In this document: one piece after another, positions 61,052-64,000 of the stretch
Position numbering within the stretch: position 1 is the stretch's first letter
Layout of the letters: each line of letters opens with the position of its first letter
Assembly: GCF_026151205.1 (NCBI RefSeq)
Contig: NC_087082.1
Coordinates: 3,066,001 to 3,130,000 of the forward strand
Direction: 5' to 3'
DNA from: Bolinopsis microptera
Taxonomy: Eukaryota; Ctenophora; Tentaculata; Lobata; Bolinopsidae
DNA: 64,000 nucleotides
Translations under genes and position numbers: made by a program
Notes under the pieces: model-generated
The model's database searches: none
What the model saw: the letters and a program-made list of their open reading frames with translations, nothing else
What the model was told of the DNA's origin: nothing

Positions 61052-62956
61052 TGTTAAGCTTTTCTACACAGTAAACTTAGTAACGCCAGCACCGCTATCA
61101 ACACCTGGAGTAAGAGAGACTTAACTCTGATAGGAAAGTGTACAATTATTAAATCTCTTATTCTTTCCCAGTTCACTTACCTTATCATACCACTAGAAAC
61201 TCCTGATACTAACACCATCAGTAAAATAGACACTATGATATTTCACTTCTTGTGGGGTTGTAAGAGGGATAAGTTGAAACGTGATATTGTTACTTCTCCT
61301 CGTGAATGTGGGGGTCTAGGTCTCTTCTATACTAACGATTTTATTATAGGTTTAAAAGTGTCACTTATAGGAAAAGTTATCGATCCTAATTTCCAACATG
61401 CCTGGAAAAATATTATCATCAATCAGCTTTTACACCCAAATATACCAACTGTGTGTATAGAAAACTGTCTCACATTAAAGAATACTGGTTTTACCTTTAA
61501 CCTTCTTCGCCATTATAAGCTTTGGAAGTCTATTTCTTCACAGTCAAGTAAGAGTACAGTCAACCACTGTGTGTGGGGAAGCGACGTAATAACGGACATT
61601 GGCTCCAAGCTCTGGAACGATATTCTTATTGATAGAAATATCATCTATCTTTCTGATTTCGTTTCAGAGGAAGGTAACCTCTTAAGTTTTCAGCAATTTC
61701 TGAGAAAGTGGGGCCAAACAAGTAGTATAATCTCTTCGACTCAATATGCGAGTATAAAATTGGGAATACGTCGATTTAATAATACCGATACGTTTACAAG
61801 TAACATTACATTTATCGATACCCAACTTTCACTTCGCTTTTGGGGAGGTAGGAATACCCCCAACTCTAGAGATACTCCTCTCACTATCAAAGGTAGAAAC
61901 ATTAGAGATACCATGTCTAAGCGTTTAGATCCCAGCACCCTTCCTCCAATGAGGAACTGGAGTGCTAACCTCTCCTTAACGGATATTGATTGGATTAGTA
62001 TTTTTACGGATATTTTTACTTCTTTCTCAAATAACTTCAAACTTATTCAGTACCAATATAAGCTCCTTCACCGGATTAGTACTTGTCGGTACATGAGATA
62101 TAAAATGAAGATTGAAAAAGATAGTCCAAATTGCTCGTTATGTAATCACAACCTCGAAACTATCTCTCACATATTTATTGACTGTCCAGCCACAAGCTCT
62201 TTCCTACAGGGAGTAAATCTGTTTATTAGATCGAATATTGACGCAAATTATGACGACCCAGATCGCCACTATTTGATTTGCTTAAATCACAGAGATAAAA
62301 GTGTTAACTTCATAAATTCGGTTTGCTGTTGGTTTATTGGAAGGAGTTTCCAGAACAAGGAACCCCTATTCTGGGAGCGATATCTTAAACATCTTAAGCT
62401 TTTCTTATTAGGTGAAAAACCGGATATTATACGGTGCCTTAAAGACGTTATACCTTGATGACCATTTTATACCCAAAGTTCTGGATCCACTATACACTCT
62501 TGTTTATTATTCTCTCGAAATTACAGCCGTGCCTTACCTTTACCCTTTATTTCACAAGTTGTAGCCAGTGGAGTTATCTCCACTACTAGTATTGATATAG
62601 AGTCATATTTAAAACCAGTAGTATCTCTCCTTTTTCTCTCCATCTTATGTGCATTTTATTACTCTATATCCACTGACTTTATTCGACGTATTATCAAAAA
62701 GAATAAAAAAAATTGTGTGCGTGTGTTTTTATATTTATTTTGCTACGGCGCATGTGAAACCCCAGGGCATCCAGCACCGGAGAAGCTGAAATGACACTCT
62801 CTGAACCCTTGGTGCCGCTCAGATTTTGCCTCTTGGCTGGCAAGCCGAGTCTTGATCGATTAACTCAGCTTCTTCGGTACAACACAGACCGGAGGGTACT
62901 ATTAGCCGCTTTGCCGGTGGTATCCTCCTGGTGTCCTGGGGTTTGGCAGGTTCCTC

Positions 62957-63013
<57 letters not shown>
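61052..63013 (+). mobile_element. 5'-truncated L1/Tx1-like LINE with poly(A) tail
   Basis: A 1.96-kb insertion in the satellite. It ends with a 53-nt A run (62961-63013) and is flanked by a 12-bp duplication, aagctttctgct, at 61040-61051 and 63012-63023 (edge As ambiguous). Between the first TSD copy and the coding sequence is a 12-bp filler tgttaagctttt that copies neighbouring target sequence. The 3' non-coding part is about 0.5 kb and ends in a run of GC-rich sequence before the A tail. Structure is typical of target-primed reverse transcription. Confidence 0.88.
61064..62458 (+). CDS. LINE ORF2 C-terminal part: RT thumb region and CCHC motif
   Basis: An intact frame of about 465 codons starting inside the 5' truncation. 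It begins KLSNASTAINTWSKRDLTLI, then GKCTIIKSLILSQFTYL, the region following the reverse-transcriptase palm in L1-like LINEs, and DTMIFHFLWGCKRDKLKRDI, PRECGGLGLF. Near the end is CSLCNHNLETISHIFIDC, a C-x2-C...H-x4-C zinc motif that closes LINE ORF2 proteins. Endonuclease and catalytic RT motifs are absent, so it is not autonomous. No internal stops, so the insertion is fairly young. The alternative ATG at 61235 is internal. Confidence 0.85.
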   Translation, partial: LHSKLSNASTAINTWSKRDLTLIGKCTIIKSLILSQFTYLIIPLETPDTNTISKIDTMIFHFLWGCKRDKLKRDIVTSPRECGGLGLFYTNDFIIGLKVSLIGKVIDPNFQHAWKNIIINQLLHPNIPTVCIENCLTLKNTGFTFNLLRHYKLWKSISSQSSKSTVNHCVWGSDVITDIGSKLWNDILIDRNIIYLSDFVSEEGNLLSFQQFLRKWGQTSSIISSTQYASIKLGIRRFNNTDTFTSNITFIDTQLSLRFWGGRNTPNSRDTPLTIKGRNIRDTMSKRLDPSTLPPMRNWSANLSLTDIDWISIFTDIFTSFSNNFKLIQYQYKLLHRISTCRYMRYKMKIEKDSPNCSLCNHNLETISHIFIDCPATSSFLQGVNLFIRSNIDANYDDPDRHYLICLNHRDKSVNFINSVCCWFIGRSFQNKEPLFWERYLKHLKLFLLGEKPDIIRCLKDVIP

Positions 63014-63016
<3 letters not shown>

Positions 63017-64000
63017 TTCTGCTGTGGGCTTCCTCCGACAGAAATCAAACTTCCAGCACCTCAATCGTGTCATATGGCATCTTAAGTTGACTTACTAATT
63101 GGTTTATGGTGACAAAATCTGTTGAAACTGTAAAATTTCGGTCCTGGAAATTTCATCTTCAAAAACTGAAAATGGGACAGAGATTTGGAGAATATGATTT
63201 TGCAATTTTATTCGGGATTTTGACTTCCAGTACCTCAATTTGGTTTCGTACCATCATCAATTAACTGACTAATTGGTTTCTGGGCAAAAATTTTATCTTA
63301 TCTGTAAAATTTGTCTTCAGAAAATTTCACATTTGAAAATGGGACAGACTTTTGAAAATACAACTTTTCGTTTTGTTAAGCTTTCTGCTGTGGGCTTCCT
63401 CCGACAGAAATCAAACTTCCAGCACCTCAATCGTGTCATATGGCATCTTAAGTTGACTTACTAATTGGTTTATGGTGACAAAATCTGTTGAAACTGTAAA
63501 ATTTCGGTCCTGGAAATTTCATCTTCAAAAACTGAAAATGGGACAGAGATTTGGAGAATATGATTTTGCAATTTTATTCGGGATTTTGACTTCCAGTACC
63601 TCAATTTGGTTTCGTACCATCATCAATTAACTGACTAATTGGTTTCTGGGCAAAAATTTATCTTATCTGTAAAATTTGTCTTCAGAAAATTTCACATTTG
63701 AAAATGGGACAGACTTTTGAAAATACAACTTTTCGTTTTGTTAAGCTTTCTGCTGTGGGCTTCCTCCGACAGAAATCAAACTTCCAGCACCTCAATCGTG
63801 TCATATGGCATCTTAAGTTGACTTACTAATTGGTTTATGGTGACAAAATCTGTTGAAACTGTAAAATTTCGGTCCTGGAAATTTCATCTTCAAAAACTGA
63901 AAATGGGACAGAGATTTGGAGAATATGATTTTGCAATTTTATTCGGGATTTTGACTTCCAGTACCTCAATTTGGTTTCGTACCATCATCAATTAACTGAC
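63014..64000. repeat. Dimeric ~366-bp satellite, array 2
   Basis: Nearly 2.7 units running to the end of the window; ctgact starts at 63265, 63631 and 63996 (period 366 and 365). Units here are much more alike than those of array 1. Short ORFs in them are by-products. Confidence 0.93.

Noticed and set aside
62791-63090. ORFs with poly-Lys / poly-Phe
   Set aside because: They read through the LINE poly(A) tail.

Overview
The window is animal (metazoan) nuclear DNA. Its genes have GT-AG introns, it is AT-rich, and it is dense in minisatellites, DNA transposons, retrotransposon pieces and a satellite. Nothing in it looks bacterial. I read it as a marine-type invertebrate; the sequence alone does not fix the phylum.

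The backbone is one large plus-strand gene, the ribosome-biogenesis factor RRP5/PDCD11. I could join 28 exons (1914-49764) with every intron phase matching, giving 1,477 codons plus a stop; the N-terminal part lies upstream of the window. Exons 1-20 (to 14418) carry about ten S1 RNA-binding domains. Exons 21-28 (47297-49764) carry an acidic/basic linker and the C-terminal HAT/TPR-like repeats. Between them lies a single intron of about 32.9 kb.

Region by region: 1-1900 holds two adjacent hAT-like elements with 8-bp target duplications that overlap each other. 2400-3818 is a 19-bp minisatellite that starts exactly at a splice donor. 6434-6950 is a MITE ending just before a splice acceptor. 8651-9940 is a nested antisense gene for an Ig-like type I membrane protein. 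14.4-47.3 kb, the giant intron, holds minisatellites, zinc-finger and coiled-coil ORFs, Crypton and Tc1/mariner remnants, a 4.28-kb LTR-like tandem array, and at 39-47 kb a group of small spliced minus-strand genes, including an old Env/F-like fusion-protein gene with a frame break. Behind RRP5 come a dimeric ~366-bp satellite (50.15-51.47 kb) and a 1.5-kb inverted duplication carrying two intronless secreted cysteine-rich protein genes (52.3-52.9 kb minus, 58.3-58.9 kb plus). Its 4.6-kb spacer holds a MULE transposase remnant and two tRNA-like SINE heads. Then follow a TSPO-like gene (59.8-60.9 kb) and the satellite again, split by a 5'-truncated L1-like LINE with a 53-nt poly(A) tail and a recognisable target-site duplication.

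Only RRP5, the Ig-like gene, the two secreted genes and perhaps TSPO look like host genes. Most of the rest is mobile or derived from mobile DNA. The strongest candidates for something undescribed are the minus-strand small-gene group with its repeated 633-bp module (42-47 kb) and the MITE-bracketed inverted gene pair (51.6-59.4 kb). All homology calls are from memory of families, without database searches.
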